From: Arenicellales bacterium
GTDB lineage: Bacteria; Pseudomonadota; Gammaproteobacteria; Arenicellales; JAJDZL01
DNA: 64,000 bases
Direction: 5' to 3'
NCBI GenBank assembly: GCA_958295885.1
Contig: OY282380.1
Coordinates: forward strand, 868,001-932,000
Shown: positions 10,334 through 19,067 of the stretch, one piece after another
How positions within the stretch are numbered: position 1 is the first letter of the stretch
Layout of the letters: the number at the start of each line of letters is the position of its first letter
Translations under genes and position numbers: made by a program
Notes under the pieces: model-generated
What the model saw: the letters and a program-made list of their open reading frames with translations, nothing else
Told to the model about the DNA's origin: nothing
The model's database searches: none

Positions 10334-11845
10334 CTACTCAGACCGAGTCTCTAATTCCTTAAACCATGGAGCGCGTGCACTCATAATCAATGTCTTCGCT
10401 CGGTCCTCTGAGAATCCATGAATCTCAAGCAAATCAAAGGTCGCACAGTCCGCTAAATCCTCCATGGTTCGGATCCCATGTGCAGCCAAGACAATCGCTG
10501 TATCGTCGTCCATTCCTTCGACTTGGTACAGTGATGCATCCGGAATGTTGTCATCCGCTTCTTCCATCAGTTTTACTTCTTCCTGAAGATTTGCCATCAT
10601 AGCTCTGTTGTTGATCGTTTCCGCGGTTTCCATGTCAAATTTCGTTTTTGCCGCAAGTTCTGCTGGATCTGCATAAGCGATCAGAAGCGTGCTCGTATAT
10701 CCGTTGTCCACCAGTCTCACGGCGACTTCTTCATCAACGTCAAGTTGTTTGATCAGGCGTTCCTGAACTACGAGCGCCTCGTCGATGGCTTTCTTGTCTG
10801 CTTCTTCGCGTGTCAGTATGTTCAGGTCCCAGCCCGTCAGCTGTGATGCAAGACGAACGTTTTGACCGCCGCGCCCGATTGCCTGCGACAACTGAGTTTC
10901 AGCGACCACGACGTCCATGCTGTTCTTTGCTTTATCGATGACAATCGACTCCACCTCAGCTGGGGCGAGTGCGTTGATGACAAACTGAACCGCATTGTTT
11001 GACCACTGCACGATATCGACCCGCTCGCCTGCAACTTGACTTGTAACGCTTTGCACCCGCGCACCGCGCACTCCAACGCAGGCTCCGATCGGGTCGATGG
11101 CAAAAGGATCATCTGAATAGACGGCAATTTTGGCTCGCAAACCAGGGTCACGCGCCGCGTTTCGAATTTCAACCAAGCCTTCTCTCGTTTCCGGCACTTC
11201 CAATTTAAACAGCTCAATTAGAAGTTCCGGGCAAACTCGGTCCAAAATCAGCTGCGGCCCTCGTGATTCTGATCTCACATCCTTGAGAATGGCGCGGATC
11301 TGATCTCCCTTGCGCAAACCATCTTTCGGGATGCTGGCGTACCGCGGCAGCAGTCCCTCCACACCGCTGATATCAACGATTGCATCTCCTCGGTCAAGTC
11401 GTTTTACGACACCAAACAACATCGCGCCTTTTTGGGGAAGAAATTCCTTCAGCACCCTTTCACGTTCAGCTTCATACACTTTCTGCATTACCACTTGGCG
11501 CACGGTCTGAGCAGAAATTCGAGCTGCCTCGATCGATTTCATCGGCTGTTCAATATACTGCCCAAATTCAATGTTCGGAGATTTCTTCTGAGCATCAGTC
11601 AATAGGATTTGTCGATCCGGAAATTCATAATCTTCATCCATCACAACTTCCCACCGTCGAAATGTTTCAAAGTCTCCACTGTTTCTGTCAATGCTCACTC
11701 GAGCATCAATGGCATGAAGATGATGTCTGCGCGTAGCTGAGGCCAGCGCCAGTTCCAAGGCTTCAAAAATAACATCGGGCGGCAGATTTCTTTCGTCTGA
11801 CAGCGCCTGCACAACTTGTGGTATTTCTTTAGTATTCACCACCAT
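10334..11845 (-). CDS. nusA: Transcription termination/antitermination factor NusA
   Basis: Binds RNA polymerase and nascent RNA and modulates pausing, intrinsic termination and rRNA antitermination. The 503-residue protein carries the N-terminal polymerase-binding domain (about 1-125), S1 (about 135-200) and KH1/KH2 (GACVGVRGARVQSV and QAIGRGGQNVRLASQL). Two C-terminal acidic AR repeats (about 365-420 and 435-495) are present, as in gammaproteobacteria. It lies between rimP (34 bases) and infB (9 bases). NusA is a natural candidate to act on the attenuator-like leader of its own operon. Confidence 0.98.
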   Translation of the reverse strand: MVVNTKEIPQVVQALSDERNLPPDVIFEALELALASATRRHHLHAIDARVSIDRNSGDFETFRRWEVVMDEDYEFPDRQILLTDAQKKSPNIEFGQYIEQPMKSIEAARISAQTVRQVVMQKVYEAERERVLKEFLPQKGAMLFGVVKRLDRGDAIVDISGVEGLLPRYASIPKDGLRKGDQIRAILKDVRSESRGPQLILDRVCPELLIELFKLEVPETREGLVEIRNAARDPGLRAKIAVYSDDPFAIDPIGACVGVRGARVQSVTSQVAGERVDIVQWSNNAVQFVINALAPAEVESIVIDKAKNSMDVVVAETQLSQAIGRGGQNVRLASQLTGWDLNILTREEADKKAIDEALVVQERLIKQLDVDEEVAVRLVDNGYTSTLLIAYADPAELAAKTKFDMETAETINNRAMMANLQEEVKLMEEADDNIPDASLYQVEGMDDDTAIVLAAHGIRTMEDLADCATFDLLEIHGFSEDRAKTLIMSARAPWFKELETRSE

Positions 11846-11879
11846 TTTCGTATTTACTCAAGATTGATTTTCGTTTGGT

Positions 11880-12347
11880 TCAATGTTCCAGAATAGGCTT
11901 CAGCCTAGCCTGCCTAACATTCGATAAATCGATCATGTAGGAAGTTCCATCCGCCTCCAACACAATTGAATCATCTACAACTTTTACCAATTGACCTAAA
12001 AAGTTTTTTCTTCCTCCACATTTGATCATCGTCGACAGCTGAATTCTTTCGCCCACGAAATTCTCGTAATGTTCGCGGCGAACAAGCGGTCTCTCTATTC
12101 CCGGTGATGATACTTCCAGCGTATATCGACTCGGAATGGGATCTTCCACGTCAAGCAGCCGTCCAACCTGCTGACTTATAAATGCACAATCATCCAGTGT
12201 GATTCCTCCTGGCGCATCGATAAACAGACGAAGCACTCGGGACGATTCTCGGCCGACCAATTCCAAATGAATCAAATCATAGCCATAATCATCGATGCTA
12301 TCGCTTATCAAATCAAACAAACTGTCATTTGTCGCTTCGAAATTCAT
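11880..12347 (-). CDS. rimP: Ribosome maturation factor RimP
   Basis: Assists early 30S assembly around S19. The 155-residue protein shows the family segments YDLIHLELVGRESSRVLRLFIDAPGGITLDDCAFISQQVGRLLD, YTLEVSSPGIERPL near 70-83, and a C-terminal SH3-like domain. It is the first gene of the operon. The start codon has no strong ribosome site of its own, but a 9-codon reading frame with a GAGG site ends 4 bases upstream (12352-12381), which suggests translational coupling. Confidence 0.95.
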   Translation of the reverse strand: MNFEATNDSLFDLISDSIDDYGYDLIHLELVGRESSRVLRLFIDAPGGITLDDCAFISQQVGRLLDVEDPIPSRYTLEVSSPGIERPLVRREHYENFVGERIQLSTMIKCGGRKNFLGQLVKVVDDSIVLEADGTSYMIDLSNVRQARLKPILEH

Positions 12348-12351
12348 CTGC

Positions 12352-12381
12352 TTAATTGCTGCATTTTTCCTGCGATTTCAT
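12352..12381 (-). other. Possible 9-codon leader peptide coupled to rimP
   Basis: ATG at 12381 opens a frame MKSQEKCSN that ends with TAA at 12354-12352, four bases before the rimP ATG. GAGG lies four bases upstream of its start. rimP itself has only a weak purine run. Coupled reinitiation is an inference; nothing else supports a function for the peptide. Confidence 0.3.
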
Positions 12382-12404
12382 GTTACCTCAGTTCATAATT
12401 TGAA

Positions 12405-12495
12405 AACCTCGCAAAAGCGAGGTTCTCCCATCCCCTTTGTGGTGTAAGCAATTACTGAGTTTCACGATTCATAACGCCAATTAAGCGAACCTCGC
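12405..12495 (-). promoter_or_regulatory. Attenuator-like leader of the rimP-nusA-infB operon
   Basis: Reading the minus strand 5' to 3', the leader contains GCGAGGTT (12495-12488), then AACCTCGC (12424-12417), a TTTT loop, GCGAGGTT (12412-12405) and a short T run to 12403. The second and third elements form a perfect 8-bp terminator hairpin. The first element is identical to the third and can pair with the second instead, giving a mutually exclusive antiterminator. The repeated plus-strand 11-mer AACCTCGCAAA at 12405 and 12488 underlies this. Confidence 0.6.
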
Positions 12496-12527
12496 AAACA
12501 CCCACAATCGTACACGTTTTGCAGTGC

Positions 12528-12536
12528 ATTATAGCA
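12528..12536 (-). promoter_or_regulatory. Extended -10 promoter for the rimP operon
   Basis: The minus strand reads TGCTATAAT (12536-12528), a perfect extended -10 element (TGnTATAAT). No convincing -35 hexamer is seen at 16-18 bases, as is common for extended -10 promoters. Transcription would start near 12521, giving a leader of about 170 bases that contains the attenuator-like repeats. Confidence 0.6.
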
Positions 12537-12639
12537 TACGGTCTGTTTTCTTTTGGATTCCCGGTCAGAACGCGTCAAGAACATTCCGTTTTCCAGATCA
12601 AGCAGATTTCAGGCATTGGTGTTTGATCTGAATCAATCC

Positions 12640-13326
12640 AGAGTCAGAGAAAATATCTTTCACTTTCATTGTGGCACAATGGGAACAACAGGGTGCGGAT
12701 TTCACGGTGACCGTCAAAGTGAACCAACACATGACGCACGAGGATCTGACCTACGCCAACTGGCAAAACAAGCCGCTCCGATGCCCTCAGATTCGGTAGG
12801 ATAAACAGCATGACAGACTGGAACCGCATCGCTTCCGGCGATCGATTTAACGCCCGAGTGCTGTGACGAGCGTGTGTGTCCTGAGACCAATGAACAGCGG
12901 GAGATTGCGTTCTGTGGATTCGAAAAAGATCGCAGGACCTCGAAGTACCTCTGTCCGGCTGCGCTCTACGATCTAGAGTGCAAGGGCTATCGGCAATGTC
13001 ACCAGCAACACTGCGGGCAGGTCTTCGACTACGGCCGCGTGGTGCGCGTCCAGCCCGACAAGAACCGTCGCATCTTCACGCCCACGCCGCGTCACACTGC
13101 CACCTGGGAAAAGGGCTGCAATCAGCGCACCTCACTGGAGCGTATCTTTTGGCGATTCGACCAAGGCTACCGTTTCGAGCGGCACTATATACGCGGAAAA
13201 GTGAAAATGCAAACCCACGTCAGCATTGCCATGGCCATCATGATGGCGCTGGCTCATTATCGGGCAGACTGGAAACATCAGATGCGCTCACTGGTCAAAA
13301 CCTGGCGCCCACCCAAAGCAGCGTAG
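12640..13326 (+). pseudogene. Broken DDE transposase, C-terminal part recognisable
   Basis: The open part from about 12850 to 13326 reads like the C-terminal half of an IS1182/IS4-like transposase. It has a cysteine-rich stretch (CPET, KYLCPA, CHQQHCG), then TPTPRHTATWEKGCNQRTSLERIFWRFDQGYRFE and HYIRGKVKMQTHVSIAMAIMMALAHYRA. The pattern of an R..ER segment, a W..F..G..FE segment and a KM..H....A helix is typical. Upstream, from about 12640, similar-looking sequence is split by several stops and no complete frame or start exists. No terminal inverted repeats were found. The family assignment within DDE transposases is tentative. Confidence 0.6.
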
Positions 13327-14253
13327 CCACCGCCTGATCGCAAAAGGATCGCCGCCCACGACGCGCCTGAAATCCGAAAAATGACTGCAGTCGCCTGTTT
13401 TTACCAGCTGCGCAAGGCCATTCGCATCGGTTCGATTGCAATCGACGAGGCAATTGCTTGGAAATTCGTAAAATAAGTCATCAAATGAACGACGGCGAGA
13501 GATTCAGACAATGTTTTTGGATTCAGTCAACTCCCAAAGGTGCATGAAAAGCTTGTACAACGCAACTGCCTCAATTACACCGTCAGTAGAAAATTACTGC
13601 TGCCATCTGCTCAACCAACTGCTGGCTGGGTTTCATGCCTGCAAGTCCGAACCTCTCCGGGTGAATCATCATCCGTACAGCCCGCTGCACAATTATCCGG
13701 CCGAATTTTTCATTCGAGCCCAAGTCACGCCTCGCAAAATATCTCCCGGTACCCACAGCGAGATCGGGGGCGGCGGAACGATTCCGGTCTCGATCCGCTG
13801 AAAACCTGCCGCAGACAGAACCTGATTTTTCTGGCACTGTCTGGGGAACTGGTTCAAAGCACCGGGAGCGCCGCCCGTCAGACTGTGAAAGAATTCTTTT
13901 ATTCGTAGCAGTCCCAATCAGAAAAGATAATTTATTTAAGTAATAACAATATTTTATATTTTCACTATCGACTTAAAGTAATATAATTTGGCAATTCTTT
14001 CACAGTCTGCCGCGCCACACGCAAGCGCACTCGTCAGCCAGTTCGAAAATCGACCTGCCCGGCCTGACAGCTGCCAATCCCCAGCTGTCCCCACTACATT
14101 CCGTAGCTCTTGTGAAATACAAGTCCTTACAACATTGCATTGCGCACTGGCGACAGCCGAACGAGTTTCGTTAACTTATATAATTCTTTACATAGCATCA
14201 ATTTTGCGATACCACATAAAATTTAATCGAATGAAACAAAATAACATTTTCTA
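13327..14253. other. Eroded intergenic region
   Basis: About 930 bases between the transposase remnant and the SLC13 permease. Only short frames without family features occur. The one clear structure is the 17-bp inverted repeat at 13879-14009, flanking an AT-rich stretch. A TATAAT at 14179-14184 could be a -10 for the downstream permease but lacks a good -35. Confidence 0.5.
13879..14009. repeat. 17-bp perfect inverted repeat flanking 97 bases of AT-rich DNA
   Basis: CAGACTGTGAAAGAATT at 13879-13895 is repeated as its exact reverse complement at 13993-14009. The 97 bases between are strongly AT-rich and contain no gene. The outer flanks do not extend the match. It could be the ends of a small non-autonomous element or the relic of a larger one; no target-site duplication was seen. 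Confidence 0.55.
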
Positions 14254-16092
14254 ATGGATTTTGGTGCGGCAACCCCACTAATGTGGGTGATTTACTTCGT
14301 CATTTGCGTCGCCATCGTATTCTATATCGGTGAATGGCTGCCGATACAGCTGACGTCAGCGGGAGTTCTGATCGTATTGATGATCATCTTCCATTTCGTT
14401 CCTGACGAAAACGGCGAACAACTGTTGGGCCCGCCTGCCCTGTTGGCAGGGTTTGCCGACCCGGCTCTCATCACAGTCCTGAGCATGCTGGTGATTGGAG
14501 AAGCATTGGTGCGAACCGGCGCATTGGTTCATGTTGCGCACGACATCCTTCATCTGACTCGCGGCAGCGGAAAAAGGGCCCTTGCGTTGATGTTGGTTTT
14601 CGCCTCCGCACTTAGCGGATTCAGCAATAACACGCCAATCGTTGTGATATTCATCCCCATGCTGCAAAGCCTGGCTGACAAACTTCGTCTATCCGCAAGC
14701 AAAGTCATGATTCCATTGTCTTATGCGGCCATTCTCGGTGGTATGACAACCCTCATAGGGTCGAGTACCAACCTTTTGGTATCAACTTCCCTTGTGAACA
14801 TGGGCGAAGAACCATTTACCATGTTTTCCTTCACCGTGCCAGGGCTGATCGCAGCAATCGCCGGCCTGATCTATGTCTCTTACATCGCACCATTGCTTCT
14901 GCCAGAACGCAAAGACATGTCGGAAAATATCGTCAACATCTCTGGGCGACAATTTTTAACGCAACTGACAATCGGCGAATCCTCAATGCTGGTCGGCGCA
15001 ACGGCTCAGTCTGGCAAGTTTAACTTCCTCCAGGAAGTCAATGTTCAGATGGTGCTGCAAGGAGAACACGCCGAATTGCCTCCTTTCGATGAACTTACTT
15101 TTTCAGCTGGTGACATTATCGTTGTAGGTGGAACGCGCAAAAAAATCATCGACTTGTTAACCCGTGATTCTGGGCTGTACAGTGAGATTGACCTGAAGCC
15201 AGGCGAGAAAATGAATACAGGAGATTCGCGCGACGAAAAGGATCAGCAAGTGCTCGTTGAAATCATGATCGCTCCCTATAGCCGAATGATCGGTCGAAAT
15301 TTGGAACAGATCAACTTCCGGCGCAACTTTGGCTGCATCGTACTCGGTATCCAGCGCCGGAGCCGCATGATGCGCCGCATCACTGAAAATCGGCTTGAAG
15401 CTGGTGATGTTCTGCTAATTCTCGGCAAACGGAAGGATGTTCAATTGCTTGACACAAACCGCGAAATCGTCCTGATTGAAGGTTCTACTTCTGAATTGCC
15501 CAACCGGAGCCTGGCGCGCCGAGCGCTTGTAGCGATGTTCTGCATTATCGCACTCATCGCGACAAGCCTCGTGCCCGTAGTGCTTGCCGCCTTATCCGGT
15601 GCCATAGCAATGCTCGCACTCGGCTGCCTCAATATCCAACAAGCATTAAGAGCAATCGATAGTCGGTTGGTTTTTCTTGTTGCGGCAGCACTTGCCATGG
15701 GGCAGTCTCTGCAGGTGACGGGAGGAGCCGAATTTGTGTCTCAAGCCGCGACCGCTATCGTCGGCACAGCATATCCAACTCTTCTTCTGTCCGCGTTTTT
15801 CATAATCGTCGCGCTTGTGACCAACGTACTTAGCAATACTGCGGCCGCCGTCCTGTTTACTCCTATCGCTGTCAATATGGCATACGCCGCCGATGTCAGC
15901 CCGGTTCCGTTCGCTATAGCGGTCGTAATTGCCGCGAACTGTTCCTTTGCAAGCCCGATCGGCTATCAGACCAATCTTCTTGTTATGGGACCGGGGCACT
16001 ATCGATTCAGTGATTTCATACGGGTTGGCGCTCCGCTGATGATTCTGATCTGGATCGTTTTTACGATTTTCGCCAAATTCTACTATCTATAG
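14254..16092 (+). CDS. SLC13/DASS-type permease with two TrkA-C (RCK_C) domains
   Basis: A 612-residue inner-membrane transporter. About five hydrophobic segments occupy residues 1-225, including ALSGFSNNTPIVVIF and GSSTNLLVSTSL, the first of the two SNT-like substrate motifs. Two soluble RCK_C domains occupy about 225-295 and 325-400. A second membrane block contains VLSNTAAAVLFTPIA and SPIGYQTNLLVMGPG. This domain order is that of sodium- or proton-coupled anion (sulfate, dicarboxylate) permeases of the SLC13 family. The substrate is not determined. The ATG was chosen by homology of the hydrophobic start; no good ribosome site precedes it. It stands alone. Confidence 0.85.
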   Translation: MDFGAATPLMWVIYFVICVAIVFYIGEWLPIQLTSAGVLIVLMIIFHFVPDENGEQLLGPPALLAGFADPALITVLSMLVIGEALVRTGALVHVAHDILHLTRGSGKRALALMLVFASALSGFSNNTPIVVIFIPMLQSLADKLRLSASKVMIPLSYAAILGGMTTLIGSSTNLLVSTSLVNMGEEPFTMFSFTVPGLIAAIAGLIYVSYIAPLLLPERKDMSENIVNISGRQFLTQLTIGESSMLVGATAQSGKFNFLQEVNVQMVLQGEHAELPPFDELTFSAGDIIVVGGTRKKIIDLLTRDSGLYSEIDLKPGEKMNTGDSRDEKDQQVLVEIMIAPYSRMIGRNLEQINFRRNFGCIVLGIQRRSRMMRRITENRLEAGDVLLILGKRKDVQLLDTNREIVLIEGSTSELPNRSLARRALVAMFCIIALIATSLVPVVLAALSGAIAMLALGCLNIQQALRAIDSRLVFLVAAALAMGQSLQVTGGAEFVSQAATAIVGTAYPTLLLSAFFIIVALVTNVLSNTAAAVLFTPIAVNMAYAADVSPVPFAIAVVIAANCSFASPIGYQTNLLVMGPGHYRFSDFIRVGAPLMILIWIVFTIFAKFYYL

Positions 16093-17219
16093 AAATTCGA
16101 CCAGCGGAAGTTGACGAAATTCTAAGGCCAAGTTCCAACCTCATTTTACGCGCTCATGCAGAGTAATTCATTGAATTGTTTCAGTTTCTTACACCTGGTA
16201 TCTCATTTCTTCCGTCTGCGCGCCCAAGAATGAAGACAGGGTCCCAGACCGAAACTGACCGCCCGCCTCCTGAAAGAAGCCTGGAGAGCAGTTTTTCACA
16301 TCCGTAAACACACTGCCGCTGACCTGTGCAAATGGCTCATCGAAAATATTGATCGGCACAGACATGCGCTCAAAGATGTTCCCCTGGAACGTCTGGATAG
16401 TGCCTTCAGCATCGAATCCTCTTTACCCCAGGGTCGTTCCAGATCATTGCAGATATGATGCATCGGATGCAATTGCCGGTGCTTGTGGGGGTGCCCAAAA
16501 CAAATCCCACAGGCTGGTTCTGACCAGACCGCACGACGCGTCCTCGACCCTGCTTCCAAGCTCACCACCAAAAGAGACTGCACACAAGATGGGACGGGCT
16601 GACCGCTGCTTCAAGAAACCCAGAATTTTCGAATCTGTGATCGAAAATAGCCGATTCGAGTTTGTTCGAATGGTACGGATTCTGGAACGGGACGAGACCC
16701 TTGATGGACTCCGTATTCTACACAATTACCCAAAGGCCAAACAGATGTCAGCCGCAGAGGCGGTGGCCGGCGCCAGGATCCTGGCGCCGAGGAACGAGCC
16801 TTTCACCGTATGAAAAGTGACGGGCCTCAGTTTCGTCCTTTTTGCCATTGCGCCCAGGTCAGGGGGCGAGCGCATCTTTTCGTTGGTCTTCTGGACTGCT
16901 GGGTGGAGTGGCATTTGCAAAAGGCTCCAAAAAACTGAATTATTCGCGTAATGTTTTTGGGTTTTTGCCGCGAATAGGTCCTAGGTGGCATGCATGGCAG
17001 ACCCTGCGAAGTACGACAGATCGCCCTATAATGGGTCGCAGCAGCGACCGATGATTCGGGAGTTCGGCAGCTCGACCTTGCGCGTGTTTCGTCAATTTGT
17101 ACCGGCTGGCACGATTTCCACGTTTTTTGAACCAAGTAAGTGATCTTGGGGCCCCTCCTGTTCAAAAGTCTCAGATTCGACAAGCATGCCATCTTGGTCA
17201 AAGATGACAGCCGACAGAC
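16093..17219. other. 1.1 kb without a recognisable gene
   Basis: Fragmentary frames only. One plus-strand stretch at about 16250-16457 reads openly for some 70 codons but begins without a start and matches nothing I know; a 154-codon frame at 16349-16813 has no family features. Probably eroded DNA between the permease and the ABC exporter. Confidence 0.45.
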
Positions 17220-19067
17220 TCATGAATGCCCGAGCGAAATACTCGCGGCAAGTTCAGCGATTTGTGCGTCAGCGGTTTCTTCGACTTGCTGCAGCCACCA
17301 CATGTCTGCGAACAATCCGTTCATTTCCAACAGTTCTGCATGCGTGCCCTGTTCTACAATTTCACCCTGGTCCAGGACTAAAATCCTATCGGCATCAACG
17401 ATGGTGGAAAGGCGTTGCGCAATTACCAATGTTGTTCGATTTTTCGCTATGGCATCAAGCTCAGTTTGGATTATCGTTTCAGATTTTGAATCCAGTGATG
17501 TTATGGGTTCGTCAAGAACGAGAATAGGAGGATCTTTCAGAATCGCACGGGCGATGGAGATTCGCTGCTTTTCTTCACTGGACAGTTCAAGCACGCGTTC
17601 GCCAACAATCGTGTCGTACTTTTCCGGCAATGCTTCGACAAAATCATATAAATTGGCCTGCTTCACCGCAGCTGTGAATTCTGAGTCGGTGCAATCCGGC
17701 GCGCCGTATCGTATGTTGTATTCGATTGACTCGTTGAACAATGCCGTATCCTGTGGCACCACGCCGATTGCACTGCGAACGGACAGGGAGCTGACCTCCC
17801 GTATATCTTGGCCGTCAATCAAGATCCGACCTTTAGTAACGTCGTAGAAACGGAACAAAAGTCGAACCAGCGTTGATTTGCCTGCACCATTCGTGCCCAC
17901 AAGCGCGACTTTCTGACCGGATGACACTTCAAAACTCACATCATGCAGTATTTGCTGATCTTCAGAATAACCAAAACCAACATTCTCAAGTTTAATTTCC
18001 GCTTTGGAAATTTCAAGCTGCCGCTCTTCTTCCGTCTCTGGAATTTCGTTGTCGATGTCGAGTAGACCAAACAGTCGTTCCATATCCGTCAAAGCATGAT
18101 TGACTTCCCGAAATGCTGTTCCCAGATAACGCAGTGGCAGGTACATCTGTACTAGAAACGCGTTCAGCATAACAAAATCGCCAAGAGTCAGATCTCTAGT
18201 GACCACGCCTTTTCCCGCCAAATAAAGAAGCAGAATCGTGCCAATTGCAAAAATTGCTTTTTGGCCCAAATTCTGTAACGCAAGAGTCCGTTCACGAATG
18301 ACCGACTGTTTCTCCCACTCCCGCATCTGTGAATCAAATCGATTGTATTCGTACTCCTCGTTGCAAAAATATTTGACTGTTTCATAGTTCAGCAGCGCGT
18401 CAGCGCCGGTTGAGTTCGCGCGGGATTCCGCATCGTTCAGACGAACGCGAAAATCTCTTCTCCAACGAGTTGCATAGAAAGTAAAGCAAAAGTAAGCCAG
18501 AATGACTGCAGCGGTTATCAAGACGAACTTCAACTCAAAGACGAGCGCCAAAATTATGCAAATCACTAGTATTTCGAACACTGTAGGGAGGAGGTTGAAA
18601 ACGATGTGCCAAAGACATTGGTTGATGCCTCGGGTACCTCTCTCAATGTCGCGCAAAATCCCATCGGTCGGTCGCTTTTGATGAAATGCATGGGAAAGTT
18701 GATGAAGATGCTGAAACACTTGGAATCCGATGTTCCGAACCGCTCGCTGCTGCGCCTGAGAAAAAAGCGCGTTTCTGAGTTGCTCAAACAACGTGCTGGC
18801 TAGACCGAGCAGCCCAAGTGCGACAATCAATACTATCGGAACCCAATTAGTCGCTTCAATAATAAAAGCAGGGTCAAACCAGTTGACTATGCTTTTTAAC
18901 GTAATCGGAACCAAGACTGTTGCGACTTTCGCGAGCAGCAGGCATGCGAGCGCCATTCCAATTAGAAACCGATAATCCCACAGACGTACTGAGAGATTTC
19001 TCAGCGTCTTCCAAACATCACGTTCGACTGGACTTTCAGTATGATCATGAAGATCATTATTTTCCAT
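17220..19067 (-). CDS. Atm1/HMT1-like ABC exporter half-transporter with degenerate catalytic motifs
   Basis: A 615-residue half-transporter: six membrane helices at about 30-330, then an ATPase domain at about 355-600. The membrane part and the YNIRYG segment at 450-455 are like the Atm1 type, which exports glutathione- or sulfur-containing compounds in mitochondria and bacteria. Walker A GTNGAGKST (391-399), the Q-loop and Walker B Asp519/Glu520 are intact. The signature motif, normally LSGGEKQR, reads LSSEEKQR (495-502), and the switch histidine is glutamine (IAQRLST, Gln551). As a homodimer both ATP sites would be impaired. The frame is open throughout. It stands alone, so the substrate is unknown. 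Confidence 0.85.
   Translation of the reverse strand: MENNDLHDHTESPVERDVWKTLRNLSVRLWDYRFLIGMALACLLLAKVATVLVPITLKSIVNWFDPAFIIEATNWVPIVLIVALGLLGLASTLFEQLRNALFSQAQQRAVRNIGFQVFQHLHQLSHAFHQKRPTDGILRDIERGTRGINQCLWHIVFNLLPTVFEILVICIILALVFELKFVLITAAVILAYFCFTFYATRWRRDFRVRLNDAESRANSTGADALLNYETVKYFCNEEYEYNRFDSQMREWEKQSVIRERTLALQNLGQKAIFAIGTILLLYLAGKGVVTRDLTLGDFVMLNAFLVQMYLPLRYLGTAFREVNHALTDMERLFGLLDIDNEIPETEEERQLEISKAEIKLENVGFGYSEDQQILHDVSFEVSSGQKVALVGTNGAGKSTLVRLLFRFYDVTKGRILIDGQDIREVSSLSVRSAIGVVPQDTALFNESIEYNIRYGAPDCTDSEFTAAVKQANLYDFVEALPEKYDTIVGERVLELSSEEKQRISIARAILKDPPILVLDEPITSLDSKSETIIQTELDAIAKNRTTLVIAQRLSTIVDADRILVLDQGEIVEQGTHAELLEMNGLFADMWWLQQVEETADAQIAELAASISLGHS

Noticed and set aside
12400..12540. 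Possible tRNA (metY-like) upstream of rimP, as in E. coli
   Set aside because: No T-loop or acceptor pairing was found; the repeats form competing hairpins instead.
16349..16813. 154-codon plus-strand frame in a gene gap
   Set aside because: No ribosome site, no recognisable domain and interrupted surroundings; treated as eroded DNA.
17140..17847. 235-codon plus-strand frame
   Set aside because: Antisense to the conserved ATPase domain of the ABC exporter; no family motifs.
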